Assembly (NCBI GenBank): GCA_030674185.1
Contig: CM060312.1
Location: forward strand, 73,709,237-73,773,236
Direction of reading: 5' to 3'
DNA: 64,000 bases
DNA from: Monoplex corrugatus
Lineage: Eukaryota; Mollusca; Gastropoda; Littorinimorpha; Ranellidae
Positions 16,997 through 30,187 of the stretch are shown piece by piece. The notes below the pieces were generated by a model. It searched no databases. It was not told the origin of the DNA and saw only the letters and a list, made by a program, of their open reading frames with translations. Within the stretch, counting starts at the first letter, position 1. Every line of letters begins with the position of its first letter. The translations under genes and the position numbers were made by a program.

Positions 16997-19930
16997 GACC
17001 CTTCTGGTGTTGAGCCTGTACACCAAGACTGGGATCACAACCAAGAGAGGTGTGACACCGAGGACCTTCAGGTGTGCTCGTGGGTCCACTTCCCTGGAGT
17101 CCTTCCACCTGCACCTGAACCGGTTCATTCCAGGTAAGGAATTTTGCATTTTAGAGGTTATTGTATGTAAGAGTTTGTTCCACAGGGATTCCTCGCACTT
17201 GCCATAGGCGCTCCACCCTGACTGCCATCTGGCAAAGTCCTGGACCGTATGTCAAAGTTACAAACTTTAAACTGCTAGTAGTGGATTTCTGTTTCATGAG
17301 TGTCACTGACTGGCAGGTTTAATGATGTTGGTATGCTGAGGTTGCCTGCATCGTCCTAGGCTGGTCAGTTTGCCCTGTGATGTACTGTGTTCTTTATCAC
17401 GATCATGCTTATTTCTAATGTAAGGTTGTTAATATTGTTCTGTACATAGTTTTATATATCATTCTTCATCAATCATTGTTTCCCCCTTGCAGGGTACAGT
17501 GCACAGGAAGTGCATTTCCAGGCATACTCGTTGGAACCAGGACCGTGCGGCTGCCAATGCACCTTCCTCTTCCAATGAGCCCTGGTCGTATAGCGTGCGC
17601 CTGAGGCATGGGGTCAACCTGCTGACCGAGGAGGTTCTCAAACGCCCCATCATCCCCAGTTTATGTTCTGCCACAAGAATACACTGGTGAGCTCATTGCT
17701 GATGTATTGTCTGATTGCAACATATCACCATCAATTGCTGATTAGTATGTGAACTTTGCCATTGGGTCCTAGTAGCAGGAATGATTAAGTAATGTAATAT
17801 TAGAGATGGACAGGTTTACTTTGACATTCTAATTTTTTGGCAAGTGAATTGATGTAGACATAAACAGTACAAGATTGGTGTGACCTTTGCAACAGGGGAA
17901 CTGATTGGGGTGGAGTACCTCTATGGCCAGACCACAGTGACTCCCTGGACACTTTGGACCTGGGAGAGCTGCCGGACCCAATTTCTGCTGACGAGTGGTT
18001 TGAAGATGAGGATGATCACACCGTGACTTCCGCTACGGATGCCTGGTCAGCTGAGCCTGTTGCTGACACCGACAGCACAGCTTTGCCGCAGGTCTCCTCA
18101 AACTTGTGAGTTATTTCTTCTTTGTATTGAATGCTTTTCAGAACATGTTGTGATTGGTACTTGTTAGACCTGAAATCATAACATTGTGTTATTTCCAGTG
18201 GAACATACACAACAGTCCACACACACATGATTGTGGGGTTTAAATTTCAGCTGCTCCTGCATCATCAAAACCTGACCTGATGCCTGCTGCCGTGCGACCG
18301 AGACCTTCCGGCTTGGAACCTGCAGCGCACCAGATCCAAGTGGAGCAGCAGCCCTCCACATCAAGTTCGCCTGACCTGGTGCCTCCTGCCCTGGAAACTG
18401 CAGCCTCCCGTGCTCGAGAGCCAGCCCGAGGAGCAATCCTCCACATCGGAGTCAGCACAGTTGCAACCACCATCAACTGCTACTCCTGAGGTAAGTGGTG
18501 CTGAAGTTTGCTGAATGGTAACATCTGCAATGAATGTACTACATACATGTCTCGCATTGCTAGGGTTTACTGGGAGCTTGTGCTTGGTGATAACAAGGTG
18601 TAAATAAGCAATGTTTTTTCCTTTGACTTCTTTGATTTCATACACTTACATGTGACACTTCATACTGCATTTAACTGTGACCTTCAGTGTATCTGATGTT
18701 TACACATACATGTCATTCCAGTTGTGTTTTTGCTGTTTCGTTGCTTCCTCACTTTCTTGGCGTTTTCTTTGCCCTCCTGTTGTCTTCCCACATGTCACCT
18801 GTCCATGTAATGCAAAGATAAAGCTTTCTTTGTTTCTGTCTTTGTAGGTGACACTGGACTCGCACAACATCCTGGGGTTTGACAAGGTCTTGGCTCTGGC
18901 AGACCACTTGGTGGCATTGAAGGACCAGTTGGCCCTGACCAGTGCGCACACAGGTCATGTCATCTCGCTATACCAAAAGCTGGATGACTATGACAGGAGT
19001 GCCATTGTCTTTCCGCCACGCCACCACAAGTCCCTGCTGATGGGTCGGTTTGCCAGACGGTGACCAAAGGCCGGCCGCACTACCGTGACGTCTCGTGTGC
19101 AGACGTAAGAACACATAGGATATTATGTTGTACTTGTTTGTATTATTTGAACCTCTTGAGTGCCTTAAATGTAACATTTACTGAGCAGTCGGAGCCTTCT
19201 GTGGTGCCTACATGCATGAAATTTACGGAGGTAGTGAGTGTGACGCACGTTTCAGACAAATGTAAATGGCGAGAAAAGCACTGACTGATGTTGTCATTCT
19301 CAGAGAGGGTTTAAAAGTATTGATTTTCCCAACATGTGACCCAAAACGGTTTTTGGCCACAAGCAATACTGGCAGGTAGCCAACACTTCAAAGGGTTGAC
19401 AGCACCGCATTGTAGAATTATATAAGGCACACTGTCAGTGCGTAGTTTTACAAGTGGCAAGGGGGAGACAAGGGTGATGGAGTGAGGTAGGGGTGGGGCG
19501 CCTGCAGTGGTGGACTTGCCCGCCCACATGTGTCTATATCATGATGCAATACAGGTATACAAATTTCTGTCGAGTACTTTATCAGGAAGACAAGACAGGC
19601 CAGACTAGTGGCAATTATTGTTCATTTATGTCTTCTTTGTTGTGCTGCTGATTCTTTTTGCTGATGTACATGTGTTTCCATGGGTGTTTTGTCGGAAAGA
19701 GCAGCCCTGCACAAAGTCCCAGTATCAGCCGCATTGTGGAGGCCATCGTGCTCCGGCTGTGTGACCACTATCCCTGTGATGTGGTGAGGGAAGGCACACG
19801 CAGAAGCAGGTGGCGGCTCATTGTTCAGAGCTACTCACGTATCTGGCAGTTGGTTCTCGGCTGTCCTGTTATCGTCGCACAGACAGGAATTCAGCTGCCG
19901 GAAATTAACCAGCGAACGCTGGATCAATAG
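16997..19930 (+). pseudogene. 3-prime exons of a multi-exon repeat-family gene (DUF6729-type, from memory)
   Basis: Six exon-like blocks with AG and GT borders: 16997-17133, 17493-17686, 17896-18105, 18251-18490, 18848-19063 and about 19694-19930. The first reads RCARGSTSLESFHLHLNRF, a phrase I associate with large transposase-like genes (DUF6729-type) expanded in fish and invertebrates. The third opens GELIGVEYLYGQT. The second has lost its expected frame near 17520 and the fifth ends in TGA, so the copy is probably dead. The upstream exons are missing: retrotransposon gag and protease sequence lies in their place. Family name is recollection, not a search. Confidence 0.6.
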
Positions 19931-20516
19931 CAAGTCGCTTGTGTATAATTACGCCACTGTATAATACTTGTGTTTGATGATGGTGGGAAACAGTGAACAT
20001 ACGTCTGTGTCATCTTATAAATATGATATGAGCCAGTACAAGTTCCCATCGGGTTCATTGATATGATTGTCTTTGGCGGTTTGATTCATAGCCTAGGTAT
20101 TCTGAACAACTTTTTCTCTGCTTGTTCAGTGTAGTGCGCTTTAGTGGTCCCGATTCAGCAGTGTTCATGCAGCCGCTTTTGTCATATTGATATTCATGCC
20201 ATGCTTTACAGTTTCTTCTTCCACATTCAGTGGATTTCTCTCTTTCAGGGATGAATGCAAGTGTGTATGATCTCATGAATGTTTTTATGAGCATTAGTTG
20301 AATGAGTACAGAATGTGTCACAGATAACATTTGACAAGCCAACCGAATTGTACAACCTACCTGAATTAATGTGTGCTATTTAATGTGACATTTCAAGCTC
20401 AATATGTATTACTGCTCAGGCTGTGCAAAGGCAAGAAAATTAGTTGCAGTGATTTGAACTAGGACAGTCACCACAAAGCACCTTTTGACCCTGGCTGATA
20501 TGTATGTGTGTGTGTG

Positions 20517-20554
<38 letters not shown>

Positions 20555-20880
20555 CATACATATATACATACAAAAAACATTCAACATACACATGTACACA
20601 CACGTCTTATTTTGTGCCTGTTTATGGATCGGTTTTCTTTTCATAACATTTGAAATGTACCCGTGTTTACAGTTATCGTTATTTCTCGAGCTTCGGGTCT
20701 TCATGCTGTACAGGGCTTTCATCGATATTAGTCATAAATAAATTAGCTACTGCTCATACAATAGGACACAGTTTGTGCTTTTTTAACGGGACAAAGTTTT
20801 CTGCTTGTTGAACATGACAGTACTTTTTTGATGTTAAGTCTGTTTCCATTCCTAATGTCTTTTTTTGTCTGCTACATTAG
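19931..20880 (+). other. Non-coding stretch with (TG)n/(TA)n and an intron-like end
   Basis: No gene seen. A TGTG/TATA microsatellite spans about 20504-20555. From about 20550 to 20880 it matches 3650-3928, the intron-like lead-in of the zinc-motif exon, and ends in an ATTAG acceptor-like site. Confidence 0.55.
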
Positions 20881-21430
20881 GCACGACAGACAACAGGAGC
20901 AGACAGTCCTGGAGATGGACATCCCCTTGCAACCCCCCCAGCACAACGTGTCTGCCAGCCAGCCAGGCCCCCAGAACCTTAGAGATGAGCAGTGCTCGCA
21001 AGATCACTGTTCATCTTCCTGAGAACACTGTGGGCCAGGCCTATTTTAAACGGCTGCAGGCACCCCCACAACCGCCATCGGTGTCATCTGGACAACCTGT
21101 TATGATTGTGCCATGGCTGCATGGCTGAGCCATGTTGCTTCTGGTGTGGCTCACCCACCCCATACCACACACAGGTCAATTGCCCCCAAAGCAACTGCGA
21201 TACTCCTACATCCACATCAACACAATCCCATTGATGTGGCAACAATATCACCAGCCCCTCTCCAGGCTCACGGACCACTGCCTAGAGAAGGAAACATGCC
21301 ATGGAGGAAGATCCTCAGCATGTTGTCAAGCCTAGGAAAGTCACGTCTTGTGGACTCTGTAAGAAGGAGCGTGGCAGTGAGCACCGGCAGTATTATGGAC
21401 AGTGGTGGTACCCTGACAAGTCATCCATGA
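20881..21430 (+). pseudogene. Zinc-motif terminal exon, diverged copy 3
   Basis: Same exon as 3929-4667 with several frameshifts. The zinc-like block is readable (CGLCKKERGSEHRQYYG), but the last Cys is Tyr (WWYPD). The match stops at 21430, where a LINE fragment begins. It lies 950 bases after the exons at 16997-19930 on the same strand, which is why I assign the zinc-motif exon to the same gene family. Confidence 0.65.
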
Positions 21431-21960
21431 AAAGCTTCTGAAGACAGCTTGTTGGTGGACTGTTCAATCACACTTGAGAGTAAGGTTTCAGCTCTTGGAT
21501 GATGACGGCCAAGATACGTCAACACATCCGAGGCAAAGTTCAGAACAAAGCTCAGAACATAGAGCTGAGGATCATCACAGGCACAATGAGGTTCACACCA
21601 ACAGAGAAAATGGAACAGGTGATTGGAATACCTCCACTCAGCAAAAGAAGAGAACAGAAAGCAGTGATGCAGGCCATCAAGTACAACTATACTGATTACC
21701 AAAGATTGCCAGACTTTAGAAGCGCTCTTCTGCCAGAGATTCAGCTTTGCCACAGAGACACGATTATTTCAAAAAGATCACTGGGCAAGACTGACAGAAC
21801 ACATTTCTGGAGAAAGTTTGCTGAAACAAGAGCCAATCAGAGCCCTGAACTGCTCCTAAAATTGGCCAACCAGAGCCCTGTATCGTTCCAAAAATTGGAA
21901 CCATCGTGGCCAATGGGAAAGCTGGAATTGCTTTTTTTGGGAGGCCAATCAGAGCGTTGA
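21431..21960 (+). mobile_element. LINE reverse-transcriptase C-terminal fragment
   Basis: The frame 21499-21960 contains ELRIITGTMRFTPTEKMEQ and IPPLSKRREQKAVMQA, typical of the region after the RT palm in non-LTR retrotransposons. Only about 110 residues are recognisable; the rest is unplaced. Confidence 0.6.
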
Positions 21961-22089
21961 AATGCCGTGACCTTTTCTACAAAAAACGACACACGCTTCC
22001 AAGAAGTAGCCAATCATAAATGGCCGTTGTCTTGGTATCATTACGCGCCCTGGAACTGAGTGTGTCGTGTGTTCTTGTGGGAAGCCAGA

Positions 22090-22600
22090 TTGAATAGTTT
22101 CTGTACAGAGGACTTGAATGCAAGTAAGTACTGCCTTTGTTTATTTCGCTAAATTGTCTCCACAGAATTGGACCCCTCATGCATTTACGCCAACGGTACC
22201 GCCAGACTGGAAATGCAGTGAAGCAATGATCGAAGCGGTGACCTAGATGTATGTAGGCTTGTTAAAAAATATGCCAATCGGAAATCGGCGCAGCTTTTGT
22301 CTCCGTAGTCCTGAACTGAGACTATACACCAAGCGTGTGTTTGTGCAAACGCCTGTAGTGTTGTGTTCATTTGTATATTCCAAGGAATATAAAGCAAGTA
22401 AGTACTGCGGTTATTTACGTCGTTGATTTGTCTGTAACGAATTGGATTGATTACACAGTTATGCCAACAAAGCCGCCAGATCGGAAATCCTTTGATTTGC
22501 TGATCAATGCGGTGACCTAGATTCAAAATGGTGTTATTTAGGTCAGGAGAAAAGCGCGACTGGCTGACACCGCACAGTACTGTTCATAGCTTGAAATAGA
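22090..22600 (+). repeat. Two tandem exon-donor modules, + orientation copy
   Basis: Two related modules each have a donor-like CAAGTAAGTA (22121 and 22395) followed about 60-110 bases later by a conserved block (ATGCCAACAAAGCC or TTACGCCAACGGTACC, then GATCGAAGCGGTGACC or its variant). An inverted, diverged copy of the whole arrangement lies at 59880-60445. No protein frame is evident. Confidence 0.7.
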
Positions 22601-23140
22601 TCTAGCTATCTATATCAATGTCAAGATCAAGCATAAGAAATAAGTTTACATTTCTTACTGTTTTACAACATAAAATTGAGCATTGAGTCTTTGATGGTAG
22701 TGGGAAGTGGAAGAAGGGGGTGACAGGTCTCCCACTCAGCCCATTGTATTCCCACGATCTCTAGAACTTGTTAGTGGTATGCGAGCAGATAGTTTAAAAA
22801 AAATCAACCCCACCCCTCCCCCCATGAATTGATGCAAGGGAAGGGTGGAAGTAGGACCATGTGATGTGATGTTGGCAGTCCGGAATAGTTACTAACAGGG
22901 AATGCAACGAAATGGAAGGCTCAGTGCTAGTGACAATGCCATTTGAGGTCTAGGTGTGACAATGCCAATTGAGGTCTAGGTGTTAAGGAGTGGGGTAAAT
23001 GGTGGGGGCGCTTGCATTATATTACTAAAAGAAAAGGACTGCCACCATATAGAGTGTAGGCTGTAGAGATGGAATGTAGACTGGGCATTTACCCTCAGAT
23101 CCAAAAGAGGGAAAGTAACTTATTTTATGTAGGTGTAGGC
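22601..23140 (+). other. No gene recognised
   Basis: Only a 26-base tandem pair (GTGACAATGCCA...GTCTAGGT) near 22931-22982 stands out. Confidence 0.6.
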
Positions 23141-23842
23141 CTAATATGTGCGTGTGTGTGTGTGAGAGAGAGAATAGATAGTTCATTGCCTCTCATGTCA
23201 GGGTTTGTATGAAATTATGAGGGAATGTTACATTTGATTTGTGTGTGTGAGAGAGAGAAGTTAGGGAATGTAAATTCTGATTTATGTGTGTGTGTGTGTG
23301 TGAGAGAGAGAGACGGAGAGAGAAGTTCGGAAATGTAAATTCTGATTTATGTGAATGAATGAGTGTGTGTGTGTGTGTGTGTGAAGGTGAGAAATGCTTT
23401 GTGGCAATTAATTAATGTAGTACCTGTCATGTAGGATATTGCATCATAACCTGATGGAGAAGGAGTAAAAGAATGAAAGTGGTGGTATGAAAAGTAGATA
23501 AAATGTGCAAGATGTTTTGGTGAACTTTGCTTATGTTGATGTTTTTTGTCCACAGTATGTCTTCACTGGTGCCCTCATCAGTGATGCCCCGCTCTTCTTT
23601 CCCAAGAGAGGAAAAGTTTGTTATTTTATTAAGGTGTAGGTGTAGTGTGTATTTGTGTGTGTGTGTGAGAGAGACAGAGAGAAAGAGAGAAGTTAGAGAA
23701 TGTAACTGATAATTTATGCGACTATACTCTGCGTGTATGAAAGACAGATAGAGGGAATGTAACTTATGGTTTATGTCACTATATTCTCTGTGTGTACGAG
23801 AGAGAGAAAAGTTAGGGAATATAACTTATGATTTATGTGACC

Positions 23843-23879
<37 letters not shown>

Positions 23880-24063
23880 GTTGAGAAATATTTTTGTGTG
23901 ATTAATCTATGTACTACCTGTCTTGTAGGATTTTGTGTCAAGGGTAGCCATCATAACCTGATTGAGAATAGGAAGAAATGAATGGAAGTGGTGGTATGAA
24001 AAGCATATAAAATGTTCAAGATTGTTGGGTGAACTGTACTTATGGTGATGGTTTTGTCCACAG
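23141..24063 (+). repeat. Composite (TG)n(AG)n minisatellite with a duplicated exon lead-in
   Basis: Repeated units of (TG)n then (AG)n then AAGTTAGGGAATGTAAATTCTGA cover about 23145-23360 and 23650-23880. Segments 23380-23580 and 23880-24080 are diverged duplicates, each ending in TTTGTCCACAG followed by an ATGTCTT start; the second leads into the exon at 24064. Confidence 0.7.
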
Positions 24064-25619
24064 AATGTCTTTACTGAAGCCGCGCTTCACCTGCCGTCCC
24101 AGTGGAGAACTGGTGTGGCAGACGGCCGTTGAAGATCCAAGGGATCTCCTGCAAACTGACAGGTCAGTGTTTTCAACAATGCACAAGTAGGATCATATTG
24201 ACCTGCCAAAAGATTCTTCAAAAGAAAATACACAATCAGGTGGACAGATATAGACACAGATTTAATCTGTATCGATGTGAATGAACATGCTTGTGAAGTG
24301 AAACAATTACAGTGATTAAAAACACCATGTTATTTAATCACCAATCAGAAATAGGTTGTACAATACACTGTGTGCCAAGGAAAACCCTCTACATTTGCGA
24401 GGTCTGTAAGTTGAAGTGTACTTATTCACCAATCAGAATTTGTTTGTGGAATACACTGTCTGCAGCGCAAAACCCTATACATTTGCAAGGTCTGCAAGTT
24501 GAAGTGTAAGGAGGGAATGTTCAGAAGGATGGATGAGGTTTATAAACAATAAGCTGAAACAAGCAGACATATTGGAGCATGAAGGTAGCCAGCGACTGAG
24601 CCAATTTGTATGTTGATGGCCGAGACTGAACTGCATGTAATTCATGTGGAAGGTACAAAGGTATTATTGATGTTTAAATCTGAGCCTTGTGTTAAAAAAA
24701 AAAAAGTGCTTTATCAGGCAAACCCATGTGTGTATATTGGAAGAGCAGTGTAACCTGAAGTTAAAATGATTACTTGAAACATTGCAGAAGTCTCCTGCAT
24801 GCTGATGTTTTGGGGATGGCTGAGGCTGCAGCAGCTCGATTACAGGGAGACCGGAAGGCCAGCCATTTGGAAGTACTGGGGCAGGTGCGGTGCAGGTACA
24901 GAGGAGCCACGCTGCTCTGGATTGTGCAGAACCGCCTCGGCTATGCCGCCTGGCTGGTCAACGACCTGAAGACGGAGACGCCATCAGCTGTTGCCCTCAG
25001 CGTAAACAAACATCAGCTAAAGCGGTATCTGCTCGCTTTTCCGGAAGGAAAAGAAGTAGTGCTGAAGAAGCGGGAAATTGCAAGAAAGGTGTGTACGAGT
25101 TTTTACCTTTGTGTGTGTGAGCATGTTATAATTGACCGTTGTATTGTAAATGTGTGCAGCCTGACTAATGAACAGTTATTGTGTTGTGATTTATAGAGTG
25201 ATGACTTGTACTAGCAGTAGTAGTAGTAGCACACTGAAGTAATGGTATGATGCTGTGCTTGACAGATTTCAATTCGTATTGATATGTAATGCGTTTTCTT
25301 TATATTTATGTTTAGTTTGCACCAAGAATTCCATCTACGGCCGTGTCGGGTGGCAGCTCTGCAGGAAAGCCAGCGACCGTGGGTCCCAGCAGCAGACCTT
25401 GCAGCACTTCTGCTGTGACCACGCCCCAAGTCCTGGCTGTGTCGGGGCCCAGCTGTGCGGAAAAGTCAGCGACAGTGCGCCACAGCAGTACTTCTGCAGT
25501 GGCAACACCCCAGTTGCTGGCTTATGATGCACAGCTAAGCAACCTGACAGAAGAGGAGGAGAGGGAGCTGGCCCACATTGCTGACGCGATGGAGTTGGGC
25601 CAGGACATTGCTGGAAAAG
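24064..25619 (+). pseudogene. 5-prime exons of the same multi-exon repeat-family gene
   Basis: Three exon-like blocks with clean borders: 24064-24162 (ATG at 24065, encodes MSLLKPRFTCRPSGELVW...), 24788-25088 and 25316-25619. The reading frame is open in each. The first and second resemble the N-terminus of DUF6729-type transposase-like genes, from memory; the third is Ser/Ala/Pro-rich linker ending in an acidic helix. Downstream exons are missing because a LINE begins at about 25815; the only later exon seen is a decayed copy at 33360. It may be one copy split by the LINE, or an independent fragment. Confidence 0.6.
24339..24510 (+). repeat. Tandem duplication of about 90 bases within an intron
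   Basis: Two units each start CACCAATCAGAA, contain AATACACTGTSTGC and CATTTGCRAGGTCTG, and end TTGAAGTGTA. It lies between the first and second exons of the gene at 24064. Confidence 0.8.
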
Positions 25620-26168
25620 GTAGGAGCAAAATGAATTAAACATTTCATGTGTTTTCAGGTTGCGTTGTACAAGGACATCAGTAATGGTTTTTACTTTGAT
25701 TTTATGAGGATCGATGGATCTGTTCCTGTTATGAGGCTTGAGCATATCTAATGCTTACTCATGTTCATGTGATTAGAATTGCTTTGACAGTGGTCGTGTT
25801 TATTCCCCCGATAATGTCAATTCAATTCATATTGCTTATAGCCCAGCCGACCACTAGAGCCATATCAGGGCTAACACCACATCAAAAAGCAAAGAACAAC
25901 CCGTTAAGATAAAAAACAGATAAAAACCATGCTCACCATCAACCTTGCAAATCTAAAATGCCATTAAAGAAAAACGTAAAATTACATCAAGTGAAATCTA
26001 TTGATCTCTTGTAAAAACTGGAATATTGCATCAGGAGGCACGTCTTGGTAGAGCTCCTTTAAGGAATCTGCCGAGTAGTGCTTTCATCTCACATCGTACA
26101 AATCCCAGCAATCGAGGAGGTGTCGGATGCTCAACGGCTCATCACACGGTATACACCATTGTGCTTCT

Positions 26169-26975
26169 TCATTTTTCAAAGTGAGTGTAGGATGTGTGAC
26201 CCGTGCGTAACCTACATAACACTATCTCTTTCTTACGGTTTCCTGCAGCAGATGGGAGAATTTCTGTCAGGTTAGGGCGGATTTGGAAGAGTTTGTTATC
26301 TGTCTGTTTATTCCAATTCTCCTGCCACAGATTTCTTACGTAACTGTGTACTTTCGATTTGACATCTGTGTAAGGGATCACGAACTTAGACATCTTTGCC
26401 ATTGTAGCCTTCTTGGCCAGGTAATCAGCCTTTTCATTGCCTCCAATACCAATATGGCCAGGAATCCAGGCAAAAACAATCTCGTAACCGTCATTTGCTA
26501 GAGTAGAATACAGTTCAAACAACTTCACAAGCTCAGGGTGACTAATGTTTCGGCAAGCGATTGCCTGCAAAGCAGAAAGGGAGTCAGAAAAAATGAGAAA
26601 CTCTTTGTGTTTGGATTGGGACACCATTTTTAGTGGTAAAACCAGAGCAGTCAGTTCAGCAGTGTAAACCGAACTGTCAGATGGAATAGGTTTTGAAAAT
26701 GCTCCATTGGGATTCTGAGCAGAAGGCAGCGGCAGCCACACCTTCATCACACTTGGACCCATCAGTGAAGATTCTGCGGGATGATGGAGATTTTTCACAC
26801 AATTCCGCATAAAAAGATTTGTACGCCAGTGCACCGGTATTGTCTTTACGGAAGGAAGCAAGATCAAAACAAACCTTCGGTGTTTTCAACGTCCATGGTG
26901 GACTATCTGGAAACTTAGAGAAGTCGTTAACAACTGCTAAATTTATATGTATTTTCCAAATGGGGACGGACACAC
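26169..26975 (-). pseudogene. LINE RNase H domain
   Basis: Minus-strand frames carry the RNase H signatures IFTDGSKCDEG, YTAELTAL, FSDSLSALQAI and FAWIPGHIGIGGNEKADYLA, in the expected order, after the reverse transcriptase. A frameshift near 26800 splits the domain over two frames. RNase H in this place is typical of the I clade. Confidence 0.85.
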
Positions 26976-27149
26976 AGCCCCAAAGGAGGAGTCACTTTTG
27001 GATGTTTTTCAAAGACACTTTCAAATCTGAGGTTGAAGACACAGTCGTAGGCTGGGTTTTCCTGTTCAGAGAACAGTTTCAAACAGAAATTTAAACTTAG
27101 TTTCAGTCTACGGTTGCTCAGGGAAGGCTCCCCTGCCTCTGCATACAAA

Positions 27150-28650
27150 CTATACACAGGAGTTGTTCTGAATGCACCAAGACAGACGCAGCCCTTGATG
27201 GTGAATGGGATCAAGTGCCTTTAGGTACGACGCTCTCGCAGACCCATATACTACACAGCCATAGTCCAGTTTAGAGCGAATTAAAGCTCTGTACAGGTGT
27301 AGTAGCGTTTTCTTGTCGGCACCCCATCTGTATGAGCTACAACTCAAAGAATATTCAGAGCTTTCTGGCACGATATTTTTAGATGTTGGATATGACTGAG
27401 AAAGTTCAACTTTTCATCAAAAATCAAGCCCAAAAATTTAGCTTCTTTTACAGCTGGAATGATGCACTTTCCCAGACGAATTTCTGGAGCAGCAAAGAAT
27501 TCTCGCAGGTTATGGAAGTGAATACACTGTGTTTTGGATGCGGAAAAGGTAAAGCCATTTGTTTCTGCCCACTGCTGGATCTTATCTACACACAACTGCA
27601 GCCGTCGCTGAACGCCTACATAGAAGCTTCCACTTGCGTAAACTGCAAAATCGTCCACAAACAGGGAGCAGTCCGAGCCTTGCTGTACTGATTTGACTAT
27701 GTCGTTGATCATTATACTGAACAGTGCAGGAGAGAGAATGCTCCCTTGTGGCACATCCAGCTCTTGCCCATGGATGTCCGAAGAGTAGTACCAACCCGCA
27801 CTTGAAACTGCCTATCGGCCAAAAACTTTTGGATAAACGTAGGTAGGTGACCCCTAAAACCCAATTCGTGTAGATCCATAAGAATTCCTGATTTCCAAGT
27901 GGTATCATAGGCTTTCTCTAAATCAAAGAAGATAGCCACTACATGCTGTTTCTGCAGAAATGCATTACGGACGGTTGTTTCAAGATGAATTAAATGATCT
28001 ACTGTGGAATGGTGCTTGCGAAAACCGCATTGTTCTTTAGCCAAGATGCCGTCATTCTCCAGTTTCCACATCAGTCTCTTATTGACCATTTTCTCCATCA
28101 CTTTGCACAGACAACTGGTTAGGGCTATTGCCCGGTAATTGGATGGATTAGATATATCTTTTCCAGGTTTAGGTATAGGGACGATCAGGGCTTTCCGCCA
28201 TGAGGAAGGAAAGAATCCTGTTGTCCATATGTAATTGTACACTTTCAACAGAATGTCCAAACCCTTTTCCGGGAGATGCTTCACCAGTTGATAATGAACT
28301 TCATCCAGGCCAGAAGAAGAGTCAAAACAAGTCACAAGAGCGTCTTTTAATTCTCCTAATGTCAGTGGAAGATTGTACTCTTCTGTGTTATCAGAGACGA
28401 AGTTACAAGCTCTCTTTTCTTTCACCGATTTGTGTTTCCGGAAGACCGCTGATTTATTTGCTGCGGAAGAGTTCTTTTCGATGGTAGACACCAACATGTT
28501 AGAGATGGCTTTTTTGTCAGTAATCAAACAATCTGACACTTTCAGATAGTGAACAGAGGGACAGGTGTTTTTCCCTTTAATTTGTTTGATAATTTTCCAA
28601 ACTTTCTTTTTAGGAGTTCGGGATGTCAGTTTCGAGCAGAAGTTTCTCCA
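27150..28650 (-). pseudogene. LINE reverse transcriptase
   Basis: Frames 28539-27712 and 27754-27344 contain SNYRAIALTSCLCKVMEK, GFRKHHSTVDHL, FDLEKAYDTTW and the catalytic box LFVDDFAVY (FVDD in place of the common YADD). The frame breaks near 27730 and again near 27350; the 27371-27150 frame continues the thumb region. Confidence 0.88.
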
Positions 28651-28655
28651 GGACT

Positions 28656-29150
28656 AGGGATGAAAACAGAGGAGGTAAAAAAAAAGAGGAGAAATGGGCA
28701 GGGGTCTGGGGGCCCAGGGCAACGTTCCTGGTGGGGGTCAGGGGGCTCTGCCCCCTGAAGCTGAAGCATTTTTAAGAAATAAATGCAAAAAGTATGGGCT
28801 AAAAGTGACTTTTCTCTTTCGTTTCTTCAAATTGTTTGACATCAAGAGCAACAAAGTGTACAATAATTCAAGTATCAAGTACAGAATAAGATCTTGAGAA
28901 GGATAGACGCCATGTTGACGAGTCGATAATTCAGCAAACGGTATGCCTACTGTACCGTTTGAGAATACTTCGTTGTGTGAATAGCGGTTCATTTGAGAAC
29001 TAGAGGTTCGTCTGAAGCTGCCGGCCTTTCAGTTATTGATCGTTTTTTTTTTTTTTCCTTCTTTTTTTGGGGGGGCGGAGATTTTTTTTTTTGGGCGGAG
29101 ATCAGCAAAAAATCGGCTTAGACGGCGGAAAAAGAGAATTTTTCATCCCT
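28656..29150. mobile_element. 495-base TIR element (MITE-like) inserted in the LINE
   Basis: Ends are AGGGATGAAAA at 28656-28666 and its complement TTTTTCATCCCT at 29139-29150. AGGACT is present at 28650-28655 and again at 29152-29157, a likely target-site duplication. LINE protein homology resumes on either side. Internal sequence has poly-purine and G-rich stretches but no gene; a diverged relative may lie at 44395-44665. Confidence 0.75.
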
Positions 29151-29157
29151 GAGGACT

Positions 29158-30187
29158 GTTGTTTGTTTCTTTTAAAGATGTATCTTGACTTAGCTCGTAG
29201 TTTCTGATGAGCTCGAACATTGTCCGCCGATGGACTTTGAAACACGAACGTTGAGCTTTCTTGCGTTCTTGTTTTATCCGTTTACATTCTAAAGTAAACC
29301 ATGGAGTTTTAGGCATGTGCGCTTTCTTTGATGATGTGGGAATTGCTCGTTTGGCACAGCTCATGATGATCTGCGTCAGTGTTTACTGGATCATCAATCT
29401 GCAGGACCCTTTCTTCCTCCAAATCACTCAGGACAGCCCTCTCGCACAAATCCCAGTCAGCCCTATGAAAAACAAAGCGCTCCGGTAGAGACTCGTGTCC
29501 AACGCTTGGATTTGTTAAGACAACTGGAAGATGATCACTTCCATGGAGATCATCCAGAACTTTCCACTCATAGTCCAAAACCAGCGAAGCATCACACACC
29601 GATAAATCCAAACAAGAAAGTGTACCTTTTGCAGGATGGATATATGTCGGAGAACCATCATTTAAACAGCATAAGTTTAAATCGGAGAAGACATCTTCAA
29701 GCAAGAGACCACGCGCTGAAGTATCTTCACTACCCCAAAGCGGGGAATGGCCATTCAAATCGCCGAGCAACAAAAAAGGTTTGGCAAGTTCCTCAATCAA
29801 ATCGACCAGTTCTTCTTTTGTAACAGCAACAGATGGAGGGAGGTACACAGAGCAAATGGTTAATGTTTTGTTTAGAGATACCCTTGCCACCACTGCTTGC
29901 AAACTGGTGTTCAGATTAATAGAACTAAACAAAACGGACCTATGTAGCAGCAAACATACTCCACCTGTTAATCTTTAGGTTGTGCTGGTTTGGAAACATG
30001 AAAAACTCTTTCCTTCGCATATTAATGTTTCTTGCAAAGCCACTACAGCAGGCTGCAGGTCACGGCAAAGTAGCTGGAGCTCCTCTAGATTGGCGTAGAC
30101 ACCTCGTATGTTCCAATGGACTATAGACTGCATTATTGGCAGAATTATACAAGGCACTTTGGTCCATATCTGTTTCGTCCTCCTCAA
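29158..30187 (-). pseudogene. LINE apurinic-like endonuclease
   Basis: Starts with SIVHWNIRGVYANLEELQLL and goes on to LLGDLNGHSPLWGS and GSDHLPVVL, the core endonuclease/exonuclease/phosphatase motifs. A frameshift near 29970 divides the N-terminal block from the rest. The start overlaps the end of ORF1 in another frame, as is usual in these LINEs. Confidence 0.85.

Noticed and set aside
20508..20741. Frames across (TG)n/(TA)n tracts
   Set aside because: Frames of repeated VY, IY or VC codons are products of the microsatellite; the same is true at 38107, 43861, 48109 and 57424.
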